From positions 1 through 36,791 of the forward strand of contig NWQQ01000011.1 in the NCBI GenBank assembly GCA_002798255.1: a DNA stretch of 36,791 nucleotides, read 5' to 3'. Positions 28,758 to 36,791 of this stretch are shown here, one piece after another. Made by a program: the position numbers and the translations under genes. Each line of letters opens with the position of its first letter. The stretch's first letter is position 1. Below the pieces are notes generated by a model. That model was given only the letters and a program-made list of their open reading frames with translations. It was not told the DNA's origin and made no database searches. Source of the stretch: Lysobacteraceae bacterium NML95-0200. GTDB taxonomy: Bacteria; Pseudomonadota; Gammaproteobacteria; Xanthomonadales; Xanthomonadaceae.

Positions 28758-29333
28758 ATGAATGAAGTGGATTTCAAATTCAGAAAGCACAGCATAACCG
28801 CCGGACTGGCAACTGGAATTATTTCAGCCCTCTCAATGTTCTTCATTCTTGTGCTCGGAAACGGTTTTTTAATTTACAAAGTCAAAACCATAACATGCAT
28901 CTTGTTCGGCATAATGCTGGCAATCAATCTCCATTTCTCAAAAATAGTTCACATAACAATAGACATGGATGCCATAAAAATTACGGATGAAAAAACCGGA
29001 AAACAAACCATATTCTTGAGGGGCGACATCAACAACTACAACTTCAATATCTCGAAAAAAGGCTGGCTGGACATCCTGAGAATAAACCACAAAGGAAAAA
29101 ACAACTATTTCTGGCTGGGAGGAATGAATTTCAACAAAATAGAAAAATCCCACACAACAAACCGGGACAACCTTCTTGAAAAAATTGAAGAAAACTTCCC
29201 TCAGAAAAAAATAACGACCATAGACTCCGCAATAATTTTCTCAGGCAACAAACTAATCTACATAATTGCTGCAATCAGCATAGGGCTGCTGATAGCCTTT
29301 TTGCTTGTATTAGTTTTCATCCTGAAAGACTGA
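28758..29333 (+). CDS. AT-rich membrane protein of unknown function (191 aa)
   Basis: No family is recognised. Two hydrophobic segments lie near the N-terminus (about 14-35 and 40-58) and one at the C-terminus (about 167-188), with a cytoplasmic or periplasmic middle part of some 110 residues rich in Lys, Asn and Ile. The topology and the ITDEKTGKQTIFLRGDI stretch recall small PH-like membrane proteins, but I cannot confirm this. Codon use (AAA, ATA, AAT) is quite unlike all neighbours, a strong sign of recent gain. It has no obvious ribosome site and sits between two S46 paralogues, next to an IS fragment. Confidence 0.65.
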   Translation: MNEVDFKFRKHSITAGLATGIISALSMFFILVLGNGFLIYKVKTITCILFGIMLAINLHFSKIVHITIDMDAIKITDEKTGKQTIFLRGDINNYNFNISKKGWLDILRINHKGKNNYFWLGGMNFNKIEKSHTTNRDNLLEKIEENFPQKKITTIDSAIIFSGNKLIYIIAAISIGLLIAFLLVLVFILKD

Positions 29334-29360
29334 GCTGCTTCAGTGACCAACTGAATCCAT

Positions 29361-29606
29361 GTGAAAACAAGCAAAAACAGCCGCCCCCAAAAATCCCTAA
29401 AGAAGGATTTTCGAAAAATATTGCTTTATTCCGCCTTGGATCTGCCGGCCTCGGACACTGCAAGACTGACGGATGTGAGACTGCATTCGATAAACAACCT
29501 CATCCATAGTGACCGCTGGCGCAGCCATCACCGGCTGGGGATATGGCCATGCCAAGCGCAAGCTCCCCCGTCAAGGTCATCCGCCTTGACGGGGGAGCAG
29601 CAGTAG
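29361..29606 (+). pseudogene. IS1595-like transposase, N-terminal fragment
   Basis: The frame starts at GTG 29361 and contains KDFRKILLYSALDLPASD followed by TARLTDVRLHSINNL. This fits the N-terminal zinc-ribbon/helix-turn-helix part of IS1595-family transposases (pattern FRxILxxFALDLxAxxxAxLTGxxxxxxNxL). Similarity fades by about 29510, after which the frame is unrelated. The DDE core is absent, so the fragment is inactive. It lies directly downstream of the AT-rich gene and may mark how that gene arrived. Confidence 0.55.
29562..29598. terminator. Perfect 15-bp hairpin downstream of DPP11-like gene
   Basis: Stem GCTCCCCCGTCAAGG / CCTTGACGGGGGAGC with a 7-nt loop, 61 bp after the stop of the minus-strand peptidase. 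There is no T tract on either side, so it could be a transcript-stabilising structure, a repeat, or a relic end of the adjacent IS, rather than a classic terminator. The 29334-29658 gap otherwise holds only the IS1595 fragment. Confidence 0.55.
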
Positions 29607-29658
29607 CTTCATCTACTTGCAGGCTTTATAAAAAACTCAGAATCACTGGCACAGCCGC

Positions 29659-31818
29659 TTAATTGGCACGCTCAAGCTGCATTTCATCCAGCAGCCAGTG
29701 CGCGGGGTACACCTTGTCCATCAGCCAGCGCATGTAGCGGGCATCCACATGCACGGCGCGCTTGTAGCGGGCATCGAACATCCAGCTGGCGCTGACCGAT
29801 TCCCAGTTGCTGTCGAAATTGATGCCAATCAGCCTGCCCTGGGCATCCATCACCGGCGAGCCGGAATTGCCGCCGGTGGTGTCGAGATTGGTGAGGAAGT
29901 TCACCGTCTGCGTGCCGAGGGCGGCATCGGCGGTATTGCCGAAGTCACCCTTGTGGATGGCCGCCAAGAGTGCGGGCGGCGCATCAAACGGTTCCTTGCC
30001 GGTGTTTTTCTCGACAATTCCGGCCACCGTGGTGACCGGGTGGTAGCTCACCGCATCACGCGGGTTCAGTGCCTGCACCCGGCCATAGCTCACCCGCAGG
30101 GTGGAATTGGCATCGGGATAGACCGCCCTGCCCTGCGACTTGCGAAAGCCCACCAGCGCACGCATATAGGCCGGTCGCAGGCGCAGCAACTCGCCTTCGC
30201 GTGCCTTGCTTTCATCCTCCATGCGCAAGATGGCGGGCAGCAGCCGGGCAGCGGCGGCGAGCATGGTATCGGTGCTGGCCGCAAGGCTTTGTGCATCGGC
30301 GTGCATCGCCGCAAGTCGCGCAGCCTCCTCACCCAGCCCGGTCGCCGCATACAGCTGCGCCACCCGGGATTTGGCCGTGCCCATATCGGCGCCGAATACG
30401 GCATCCACTTCCGCCATGCGCTGCGCGGCGGGCAATGCGTAATAGCGACCCAGCAAATCCAGCACGATGGCCTGCTCCACGGCGCTGTCATAACGGCGCT
30501 GCACTTGCTTGAGGCGGCCTTCAATCAGCGCCAGGTCACGGGCTTGATAGCCGCTTTCGCGCTCGGCATCGGGCTTGGATTTTTCGGCCGCCAGCCGTTG
30601 CAGGGTAATGGCCGAGCTCAGAAGCTGCGTACGGCCAAACAAGGCACCAAGGATATGGTCGCGCTCGCGCGTGGCCTTGCCTGCATTCAATACCTGCCCC
30701 AGGGCATCAATATCGCGGCGCAGCGCACGGCCATCGGTCTGGCCAGCCAGCCAGGCCAGCATCGCGGCCTCGTCTTCGCGACGCACCCGCACCGCATCGC
30801 TGCGGCGCAGACCTTCGAGCTCGCCCTGCGCGCGCTTCAAGGTGTTCTTGAATGACTGCACTTGCGAGGCGTATTTCACTGCCGCCTCGGAGCCTTCCGG
30901 GGCGCTCGCCGCCACATCGCGCAGCAGGCTTTCAAACAGCTCGATGCGTGCGGGAAGCTGCCACTCGATTTGGCTGGCAAATTCCGCAGCGGTGCGATGC
31001 CGGAAGGTGATGCCGGGGTAGCCCGCCAGCATGGCGTAGTCGCCCGCCTTCACAGCGGCGGTGCTGACCTGCAAATGCGCCGGTGGGTTATAGGGCACAT
31101 TGTCGGCACTATAGGGCGCGGGCTTGCCATCCTTGCCGACATAGGCGCGCAGGAAGGTGAAGTCGCCACTGTGGCGAGGCCACATGAAGTTGTCAATTTC
31201 ATCGCCATAATTGCCGATGGCGCGCGGCGGCGCATACACCAGGCGAATATCCTTGAGCTCGAGCTGCTTCACCAGATAGAAATCGCTGCCGTAGTACATA
31301 TTGACCACGCTGCACCGATAGCCCGCATCGGCCTCGCATTCGGCCACCACGGACTTGCTGGCCGCCTCCACGGCATCGCGATAGCCGCGGCCATGCTTGC
31401 CCTGTGCATTGGCGATGATGCGCTCGGTGATCTTGTCAAAACCCACGGTCACCAGTACCCGGAAATCCGGGTTGGCGGGCAACTCCTCATGCATGCCTTG
31501 CGCGTAGAAACCATCGGTAATGATGTCCTTCTGCTGCGAGCTGTTGTACTGAATCACGCCAAAGGCCACATGGTGATTGGTCAGAATCAACCCCTTGCCG
31601 GACACAAAGCTGCCGGTGGCGCCCCCGGCCTTGACCACCGCCGCCAGCGGCGGGCGGGTGACATCAGCCATCTGCGCAGGCTCGCCGGCAAAACCGGCTG
31701 CCTTCATCGGCGCGCTGATGTCCGGCAGCTGCATCGGCAACCACATGCCTTCATCAGCCAGCAGTGCCGGGCTTGCCAGTGCCAGGGTGAGTGCCAGAAC
31801 CAAACCACGTTTGCGCAT
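29659..31818 (-). CDS. S46-family dipeptidyl peptidase, DPP11-like
   Basis: A 719-residue paralogue of the peptidase at 26249-28414. The signal peptide ends near ALLADEGMW. Catalytic residues are His82/83 (LTNHHVAFG), Asp in EIDNFMWPRHSGDF, and Ser652 (GGNSGSPVMDAQG). The residue matching 673 is Ser (INFDSNWE). Published work separates DPP7 (Gly) from DPP11 (Arg/Ser) at this site, so cleavage after Asp/Glu is predicted. The Cys pair seen in the other copy (GGC and HHC) is replaced by GGA and HHV, so one disulfide is lost. Together the two enzymes would widen the range of dipeptides released from proteins. Confidence 0.94.
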   Translation of the reverse strand: MRKRGLVLALTLALASPALLADEGMWLPMQLPDISAPMKAAGFAGEPAQMADVTRPPLAAVVKAGGATGSFVSGKGLILTNHHVAFGVIQYNSSQQKDIITDGFYAQGMHEELPANPDFRVLVTVGFDKITERIIANAQGKHGRGYRDAVEAASKSVVAECEADAGYRCSVVNMYYGSDFYLVKQLELKDIRLVYAPPRAIGNYGDEIDNFMWPRHSGDFTFLRAYVGKDGKPAPYSADNVPYNPPAHLQVSTAAVKAGDYAMLAGYPGITFRHRTAAEFASQIEWQLPARIELFESLLRDVAASAPEGSEAAVKYASQVQSFKNTLKRAQGELEGLRRSDAVRVRREDEAAMLAWLAGQTDGRALRRDIDALGQVLNAGKATRERDHILGALFGRTQLLSSAITLQRLAAEKSKPDAERESGYQARDLALIEGRLKQVQRRYDSAVEQAIVLDLLGRYYALPAAQRMAEVDAVFGADMGTAKSRVAQLYAATGLGEEAARLAAMHADAQSLAASTDTMLAAAARLLPAILRMEDESKAREGELLRLRPAYMRALVGFRKSQGRAVYPDANSTLRVSYGRVQALNPRDAVSYHPVTTVAGIVEKNTGKEPFDAPPALLAAIHKGDFGNTADAALGTQTVNFLTNLDTTGGNSGSPVMDAQGRLIGINFDSNWESVSASWMFDARYKRAVHVDARYMRWLMDKVYPAHWLLDEMQLERAN

Positions 31819-31920
31819 CTTCGTTGCCTCTCATCGCGAAACCAAAGGCGACATTAAACACCATGCAACAACACACAGACAGGTAAAATGCCGCGCTTAC
31901 CCCGTCCACAGGATTTTGAT

Positions 31921-32955
31921 ATGACGCAGATGATGAAGGCGCTGGTCAAGCGCGAAGCTGGCAAGGGCATCTGGATGGAACAAGTGCCTGTCCCCAGCCC
32001 CGGCCCCAACGAGGTGCTCATCAAGCTGGAAAAAACTGCCATCTGCGGCACCGACCTGCACATCTATCTGTGGGACGAATGGAGCCAGCGCACCATCAAG
32101 CCGGGTCTGGTGATCGGTCACGAATTTGTCGGCCGTATCGTGGAAATTGGCCCCGGTGTCAACGGCTACGAAATCGGCCAGCGGGTCAGCGCCGAAGGCC
32201 ATATCGTCTGCGGCCACTGCCGCAACTGCCGCGCTGGTCGCCAGCACCTGTGCCCCAATACCGTCGGCATCGGTGTCAACCGCAATGGCGCGTTTGCCGA
32301 ATATATCGTGATGCCGGCCAGCAACCTGTGGCCGATTCCCGATTCCATCCCCAGTGAATTGGCCGCCTTCTTCGACCCCTACGGCAATGCCGCGCACTGC
32401 GCGCTCGAGTTCGACGTGGTTGGCGAGGACGTGCTGATCACCGGCGCCGGCCCCATCGGCGTGATTGCCGCCGGCATCTGCAAACACATCGGCGCCCGCA
32501 ATGTGGTGGTCACCGATGTCAACGACTTCCGCCTGAAACTTGCCGCCGACATGGGCGCAACCCGCGTGGTCAATGTCACCAAGACTTCACTCAAGGACGT
32601 GATGGCCGAGCTGCACATGGAAGGTTTTGATGTGGGCCTGGAAATGAGCGGCAACCCGCACGCCTTCAACGACATGCTCGAATGCATGTACCACGGCGGC
32701 AAGATTGCCCTGCTCGGCATCATGCCCAATGGTGCCGGCATCAACTGGGACAAGGTGATTTTCAAGGGGCTGACCCTGCAAGGCATCTATGGCCGCAAGA
32801 TGTACGAGACTTGGTACAAGATGACGCAACTGGTGCAGGACGGTTTCCCGCTGGGCAAAGTGCTGACCCACCAACTGCCCATCGACGACTTCCAGAAAGG
32901 CTTTGAACTGATGGAATCGGGCAAGTCCGGCAAAGTGGTGTTGAACTGGAATTGA
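31921..32955 (+). CDS. tdh: L-threonine 3-dehydrogenase
   Basis: A 344-residue zinc alcohol-dehydrogenase-type enzyme oxidising threonine to 2-amino-3-ketobutyrate with NAD. The catalytic zinc site has Cys42 (ICGTDLHIY) and His67/Glu68 (IGHEF). The structural zinc is held by Cys97, 100, 103 and 111. The NAD loop is [17 protein letters not shown] 31921 has AGGA about 7 nt ahead. The gene is 40 bp from kbl, with which it forms the standard threonine-to-glycine pathway, and divergent from the DPP11-like peptidase that could supply its amino acids. Confidence 0.97.
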   Translation: MTQMMKALVKREAGKGIWMEQVPVPSPGPNEVLIKLEKTAICGTDLHIYLWDEWSQRTIKPGLVIGHEFVGRIVEIGPGVNGYEIGQRVSAEGHIVCGHCRNCRAGRQHLCPNTVGIGVNRNGAFAEYIVMPASNLWPIPDSIPSELAAFFDPYGNAAHCALEFDVVGEDVLITGAGPIGVIAAGICKHIGARNVVVTDVNDFRLKLAADMGATRVVNVTKTSLKDVMAELHMEGFDVGLEMSGNPHAFNDMLECMYHGGKIALLGIMPNGAGINWDKVIFKGLTLQGIYGRKMYETWYKMTQLVQDGFPLGKVLTHQLPIDDFQKGFELMESGKSGKVVLNWN

Positions 32956-32995
32956 ACTCTGCCCGCTGTGCAAACCTACTGAATTTGGAGCCTGT

Positions 32996-34183
32996 ATGTC
33001 CCTGACTTCCCGCTATACCGCCACCTTGGACGAAATCCGTGATGCTGGCCTGTTCAAGTCCGAGCGCATCATTTCCAGCCCGCAGTCGGCAGAAATCACC
33101 CTGGCCGATGGCCGCCGGGTACTGAACTTCTGCGCCAACAATTATCTGGGACTGGCTGACCACCCTTCCATCATCGAGGCCGCCCACAAGGCGCTGGACA
33201 GCCACGGCTTTGGCATGGCCAGCGTGCGCTTCATCTGCGGCACGCAAGACCTGCACAAAGAGCTGGAAAACACCATTGCCCAGTTCTTCGGCAAAGAAGA
33301 CACCATTCTTTATGCCGCCTGCTTCGATGCCAACGGCGGGCTGTTCGAGCCGCTGCTGGACGAGAACGATGCGATTATTTCCGATGCGCTGAACCACGCC
33401 TCCATCATCGACGGCGTGCGACTGTGCAAGGCCAAGCGCTATCGCTATGCCAACTGCGATATGGCTGACCTTGAAAAGCAGCTGCAACAGGCCAAGGCCG
33501 ATGGCGCGCGCACACTGATGATTACCACCGATGGCGTGTTCTCGATGGACGGCTTCATCGCGCCACTGGATGAAATCACCGCACTGGCGGAGAAATACGG
33601 TGCGCTGGTGCATATCGACGAATGCCATGCCACCGGCTTTCTGGGCAAGACCGGCCGCGGCAGCGCCGAAGTCAAGGGCGTGCTGGACAAAATCGACATC
33701 ATCACCGGCACGCTCGGCAAGGCAATGGGCGGCGCTTTGGGCGGTTTTACCACCGGCAAGCGCGAAGTCATCGAACTTTTGCGCCAGCGCTCACGCCCGT
33801 ACCTGTTCTCCAACTCGCTGCCGCCGCATGTGGTCGCCGCTGGCACCCGCGCCTTCCAGATGCTCGATGAAGCGGGCGATCTGCGCGAGCAACTGGCAGA
33901 CAACACCCGCTATTTCCGTGAGGAAATGACAAAACGCGGCTTCGACATCAAACCCGGTGTACACCCGATTTGCCCGGTGATGCTGTATGACGCCCCACTG
34001 GCGCAACGCTTTGCCGAGCGCCTGCTCGAAGAAGGCATCTACGCCATCGGCTTCTTCTACCCTGTGGTCCCCAAAGAACAAGCACGTATCCGTACACAGA
34101 TGAGCGCTGCCCACACCCGTGAGCATCTTGACCGCGCCATCGACGCCTTCACCCGCATCGGCAAAGAGCTGGGCGTTATCTAA
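32996..34183 (+). CDS. kbl: 2-amino-3-ketobutyrate CoA ligase (glycine C-acetyltransferase)
   Basis: A 395-residue PLP enzyme of the alpha-oxoamine synthase family. It cleaves 2-amino-3-ketobutyrate with CoA to glycine and acetyl-CoA. Lys242 in [10 protein letters not shown] binds PLP; Asp208 in HIDECHATG contacts the pyridine nitrogen; [12 protein letters not shown] and [10 protein letters not shown] are family blocks. TTGGAG precedes the start. The product of tdh is unstable, so adjacency fits direct hand-over. Confidence 0.97.
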   Translation: MSLTSRYTATLDEIRDAGLFKSERIISSPQSAEITLADGRRVLNFCANNYLGLADHPSIIEAAHKALDSHGFGMASVRFICGTQDLHKELENTIAQFFGKEDTILYAACFDANGGLFEPLLDENDAIISDALNHASIIDGVRLCKAKRYRYANCDMADLEKQLQQAKADGARTLMITTDGVFSMDGFIAPLDEITALAEKYGALVHIDECHATGFLGKTGRGSAEVKGVLDKIDIITGTLGKAMGGALGGFTTGKREVIELLRQRSRPYLFSNSLPPHVVAAGTRAFQMLDEAGDLREQLADNTRYFREEMTKRGFDIKPGVHPICPVMLYDAPLAQRFAERLLEEGIYAIGFFYPVVPKEQARIRTQMSAAHTREHLDRAIDAFTRIGKELGVI

Positions 34184-34217
34184 CCAGCCCCAAGTTTTTC
34201 CAGGATTTTGCAATACC

Positions 34218-34246
34218 TTTGGCCTGCCCTTCACCGGCAGGCCAAA
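34218..34246. terminator. Hairpin between kbl and metA-like gene
   Basis: An 11-bp perfect stem TTTGGCCTGCC / GGCAGGCCAAA (loop 7 nt) ends 1 bp before the stop codon of the minus-strand gene. T-rich flanks are short on both strands (TCATTTG and ATTGCAAAA). It probably ends both convergent transcripts. Confidence 0.7.
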
Positions 34247-35296
34247 TCATTTGAGCCAGCCCAGCGGATTGGCCGGATCAACACCATCCATATATTGCCG
34301 GGTACGGTCGTGGTGGGTGAGCTGGTAAATCAGTCCCAGCCAGTTGGCGAAAATCGCCTTGGCAGTATCACGCCAGGTGTTATCAATCAGCTCCGACAAT
34401 TCCGGATACGGAAACGGTGTATCGGGAAAGCCGTTCCGGATATAGTCATCCAGCAGCGCCTGCGCCTCATCGGAAAGATAGTTTTCAGGCAAATGCGGCT
34501 TCTGCGCACTTTCACCACGGGCATAGGCCAGCAAATCGCGCTTGTACTCTTTCAGGAGACTCAATTGGTCATATTCGGGATGGCCTTGCAGATAGACATG
34601 GCGGAAGCCGTCTTTGGAAGTTGCCAGCGCCACGCTGCCATCCATACCCGCCACCAGCACTGGCAGGCCATGTGCCTGCAAAGTGCTGGCAGAAACTTCG
34701 TTGCGGCGCGAATGCGGCATGTCAAAACGGGTATTGATGTTCGATAGCAATGGGTGCTTGCGATCGAGCACGCGGTGCGGAAATACACCAAAACACTTCT
34801 GTGTCAGCGGCTGACGCGCGATGCCATAAAAATGCTGGAATGCCGCGTGCGAGGCCAGACACGAGCACAACACCGAAGCCACGTTTTCATCTGCCCAGGC
34901 AAATACGCGCAACATTTCCTGCAAGTACGGCTCATCGCGCAAGTCAACATGGATGGGGTTGGTACCGGTGATGATCAAGCCATCCAGACCGTGTGCCGCC
35001 ACATCGTCAAAGCGCTCGTAATGCTGCGCGATATAGGCACGCGTTGCCTCGCTGCGTGGGATGCCATCAATACTGAAGATGTGCACATAAAACTGGGCAA
35101 TCCGGTTGCAGCTGCCAATCAAACGCAGGAATTGCCGCTCGGTGGCACGCAATGCGCCATCGGGCATCATGTTCAAAAGGCCGATGTGCAGCTCGCGAAT
35201 GTCCTGGTGCTCGGCACGTGCCACCTCCAGCACCTCCTGCCCTTCGGCACGGATGCGCTCAAGTGACTCAAGCGGACGGTGGGCAACCAGAGGCAT
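34247..35296 (-). CDS. MetA-family homoserine O-acyltransferase
   Basis: A 349-residue class-I-amidotransferase-like enzyme that activates homoserine for methionine synthesis. Cys146 (SCLASHAAF) is the nucleophile, and His239/Glu241 (GHPEYD) complete the triad. LLNMMPDGALRATERQFLRLIG is the conserved N-terminal block (two parts here: LLNMMPDGALR and ATERQFLRL). The position that sets succinyl (Gly) or acetyl (Glu) use in characterised MetA falls in TGTNPIHVDL and is occupied by neither residue in my hand alignment, so the acyl donor is uncertain. ATG 35296 is preferred; the frame extends to 35398 through the csp terminator. Confidence 0.87.
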   Translation of the reverse strand: MPLVAHRPLESLERIRAEGQEVLEVARAEHQDIRELHIGLLNMMPDGALRATERQFLRLIGSCNRIAQFYVHIFSIDGIPRSEATRAYIAQHYERFDDVAAHGLDGLIITGTNPIHVDLRDEPYLQEMLRVFAWADENVASVLCSCLASHAAFQHFYGIARQPLTQKCFGVFPHRVLDRKHPLLSNINTRFDMPHSRRNEVSASTLQAHGLPVLVAGMDGSVALATSKDGFRHVYLQGHPEYDQLSLLKEYKRDLLAYARGESAQKPHLPENYLSDEAQALLDDYIRNGFPDTPFPYPELSELIDNTWRDTAKAIFANWLGLIYQLTHHDRTRQYMDGVDPANPLGWLK

Positions 35297-35359
35297 GACA
35301 AAACTCGCAGTCAAAAACAGGCCGAACATTATCGGGCAATTGCCCTCAATCAGCCCTTG

Positions 35360-35388
35360 AAAAAAGCCCCGGCAGGATATGCCAGGGC
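35360..35388 (-). terminator. Intrinsic terminator of the cold-shock gene
   Basis: Read on the minus strand: stem GCCCTGGCA / TGCCGGGGC with one mismatch and a 5-nt loop, then TTTTTT. This is a textbook Rho-independent terminator 39 bp after the csp stop. Confidence 0.85.
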
Positions 35389-35426
35389 CTTGATTCAATC
35401 GTTTTTCTTCACAAATAGCAGCTCAA

Positions 35427-35636
35427 TCAGATCGGCTCCACTGCGTCGGCTTGCAGGCCTTTCTGACCCTCAACGACAGTGAACGCGACCTTCTGGCCTT
35501 CCTTCAAAGTCTTGAAGCCCTGCACCTGGATGGCGCGGAAATGCACAAACACGTCTTCACCACTTTCCCGGCTGATGAAGCCAAATCCCTTGGCATCGTT
35601 GAACCACTTCACGGTGCCTGTTTCACGGTTCGACAT
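35427..35636 (-). CDS. Cold-shock protein (CspA family)
   Basis: A 69-residue single cold-shock domain that binds single-stranded nucleic acid and melts RNA structure. RNP1 is KGFGFI and RNP2 is VFVHF. AAGGAG sits ahead of ATG 35636. It has its own terminator and a long upstream gap (up to about 245 bp to the next gene), consistent with a structured leader as in cspA mRNAs. Whether it is cold-inducible or constitutive cannot be read. Confidence 0.96.
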   Translation of the reverse strand: MSNRETGTVKWFNDAKGFGFISRESGEDVFVHFRAIQVQGFKTLKEGQKVAFTVVEGQKGLQADAVEPI

Positions 35637-35882
35637 CGAACTTTGCTCCTTGGATCATTGCTGATTGAATGCCCCCGGATGGGGACAGGTACTGCTGGTT
35701 GCAAAGGAGATGGAACAGGTCAGACAGTGCAGCAATGAAGTGAATCAACCCCACACGCCAGGCCACGATTCACAGTGACCCTTGAAACTCAGCGACTCAA
35801 ACGTTAGCGCCATCAACAAGAAAATGCAAACGGCTCTCATCCCGGCGATACTCTTTTCCTTACGTCCACCTGGAGTCCGCAC
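35637..35882. other. Divergent control region of csp and DUF456 genes
   Basis: 246 bp with no gene. It must contain the csp promoter and 5' leader (minus strand) and the DUF456 promoter (plus strand). GGAG at 35872-35875 is the ribosome site of the latter. I could not pick a certain -35/-10 pair or a cold-box. Confidence 0.45.
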
Positions 35883-36383
35883 TTGGACAGCTCAATGATT
35901 TTTCACGTTATCGCCGCAGTGCTCATCCTCATCGGCATCTTCGGCATATTCCTGCCTGCGCTACCCGGTTTGCCGCTGGTATTTGCAGGTCTTTTACTGT
36001 CTGCCTGGGTCGATGGCTTCCATCATGTGCATTGGGGCTGGATGATATTTTTTGGCCTGGTCACTGCATTTTCACTGCTATTGGATTTCTGGGCGACCGC
36101 CGCAGGCGCCAAAAAGCTCGGAGCCAGCCGATTAGCCACCTGGTGCGCATTGCTGGGCACTGTGATTGGCTTGTTCTTCGGACTGCCGGGGGTACTTGTC
36201 GGGCCATTCATCGGCGCCATGACGGGTGAACTTATCAGCCGTCGCAGCGTGAGAAAACCGGATATTGATGCTGCAACCAAAATCGGCATTGGCACTTGGC
36301 TTGGCATTGTGGTTGGCACGGCGATGAAGCTGGCACTGGCTTTTGCCATGGTGGGCATGTTCGTGCTCGTCTGGTGGTTGTAG
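35883..36383 (+). CDS. DUF456 membrane protein
   Basis: A 166-residue inner-membrane protein with about four or five hydrophobic segments and the DUF456 hallmarks GIFLPALPGLPLVFAGLLL (residues 19-37) and GLFFGLPGVLVGPFIGA (about 98-114), i.e. repeated glycine/proline-rich loops. Function is unknown. TTG 35883 is chosen because GGAG lies 7 nt ahead; ATG 35895 is a possible start 12 bp later. It stands alone between the csp gene and the right-hand IS. Confidence 0.87.
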   Translation: MDSSMIFHVIAAVLILIGIFGIFLPALPGLPLVFAGLLLSAWVDGFHHVHWGWMIFFGLVTAFSLLLDFWATAAGAKKLGASRLATWCALLGTVIGLFFGLPGVLVGPFIGAMTGELISRRSVRKPDIDAATKIGIGTWLGIVVGTAMKLALAFAMVGMFVLVWWL

Positions 36384-36522
36384 GCAACTGCTCCGCCGTC
36401 GGGCAATCACACACAAACTCTCGGAAATCAAATGCAAAGCCAAGCATCAACAGCGTGCATTTCCAGCCTGCGGTTGACCCTTGAGCGTTCCGTCATTTAC
36501 CGAGCATTGCCCGCCCAAAAAA

Positions 36523-36547
36523 GAAGCCTTCCGCTCAGGAAGGCTTC
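36523..36547 (-). terminator. Minus-strand terminator-like hairpin at the IS border
   Basis: A 10-bp perfect stem GAAGCCTTCC / GGAAGGCTTC with a 5-nt loop. On the minus strand it is followed by TTTTTT (36517-36522). No minus-strand gene is present to its right inside the window, only the plus-strand IS. Either the IS entered beside the terminator of a gene now further right, or the hairpin belongs to the IS end. Confidence 0.6.
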
Positions 36548-36557
36548 AGACTGCTGA

Positions 36558-36583
36558 CAAACCCTGGCCTTGGCCTGGGTTTG
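36558..36583 (+). terminator. Hairpin with T tract ahead of the IS1182 transposase
   Basis: Stem CAAACCC / GGGTTTG followed by TTGTTTT, 16 bp before the transposase start. Structures here are common in insertion sequences, where they block transcription or translation coming in from outside. Confidence 0.5.
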
Positions 36584-36599
36584 TTGTTTTCATAGACAG

Positions 36600-36791
36600 A
36601 TGCTGAAAGCGCCCACGCCTGCGCAGCAGCAGCTTGAGATGGTGACGCTTGAGATGCTGGTGCTCCAAGACCACCTGTTGCGCAAGATCGACGCAACGGT
36701 GGATTTCTCCTTCATCCGTGACCATGTGGCGCATCTGTACTGCGCAGACAATGGCCGCCCGGCACTCGACCCGGTGGTCATGTTCAAACTG
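36600..36791 (+). CDS. IS1182-family transposase, N-terminal part
   Basis: ATG 36600 opens a frame that runs off the window (64 residues). The sequence VLQDHLLRKIDATVDFSFIR followed by HLYCADNGRPALDPVVMFKL is the typical start of IS1182-type (DUF772) transposases, where VPxDHLLRxI and NGRPSxDPVV are conserved. The DDE core lies beyond the edge. The left end of the element is probably near CAGACTGCTGACAAACC (36548-36564), but the exact border cannot be fixed from one end. Confidence 0.85.
   Translation, partial: MLKAPTPAQQQLEMVTLEMLVLQDHLLRKIDATVDFSFIRDHVAHLYCADNGRPALDPVVMFKL

Overview
The window comes from a high-GC Gram-negative bacterium, most likely a gammaproteobacterium of the Xanthomonadales (Lysobacterales) type. 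This is inferred, not proven. The reasons are: two S46 dipeptidyl peptidases (a family concentrated in Xanthomonadaceae, Shewanella and Bacteroidetes), a tsaE-nnr-queG neighbourhood, a folC-dedD-purF run, tdh-kbl, and lipoprotein and outer-membrane style export signals. No rRNA, tRNA or CRISPR array was seen. Most of the sequence is densely packed housekeeping and accessory chromosome with short ATGA-type overlaps.

Layout. (1) 1-7207 is an accessory stretch. The tail of an IS5-family transposase has cut off the 5' end of a YafY/WYL regulator, which also carries a frameshift. It is followed by small stand-alone enzymes and domains: GNAT, Ogt, GST, a BtrH_N protein, TfoX_N, EVE, an alpha/beta hydrolase, an MliC-like lipoprotein, a VOC protein, OmdA and a cupin. 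A 267-bp element with terminal inverted repeats, two large internal hairpins and a TTA duplication sits at 5650-5922. A damaged copy of one of its ends lies at 6997-7020. Two promoters (GST and VOC) carry the same CTGnCAG-AAA-CTGnCAG repeat, a candidate operator. (2) 7269-12579 is uvrA, a thioesterase and an M1 metallopeptidase chained by 4-bp overlaps, with a membrane protein, a single-domain response regulator and the copper ATPase copA continuing to 16479. (3) 16489-19488 is tsaE-nnr (minus) divergent from queG, then a DUF455 ferritin-like gene. (4) 20388-21883 is a two-gene, less GC-rich islet encoding a secreted and a membrane-anchored protein of unknown function. (5) 21884-26177 (minus) holds a small acidic protein, folC, a two-SPOR-domain protein and purF. 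The cvpA gene usual in this neighbourhood is absent. (6) 26249-31818 holds two paralogous S46 peptidases on the minus strand, separated by an AT-rich orphan membrane gene and an IS1595-like transposase fragment. (7) 31921-36383 is tdh-kbl (threonine catabolism), a MetA-family acyltransferase, a cold-shock protein with a long leader and clear terminator, and a DUF456 membrane protein. (8) The right edge enters an IS1182-family transposase.

How the genes work together: uvrA and ogt are DNA repair; tsaE and queG modify tRNA; nnr repairs hydrated NAD(P)H; purF and folC supply purines and folates. The M1 and S46 peptidases turn external protein into small peptides and amino acids, and Tdh/Kbl then convert threonine to glycine plus acetyl-CoA, which fits an amino-acid-consuming lifestyle. 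The parts least explained by known biology are the structured repeat element, the shared operator, the S46 pair with its unusual specificity residues, and the two low-GC islets.
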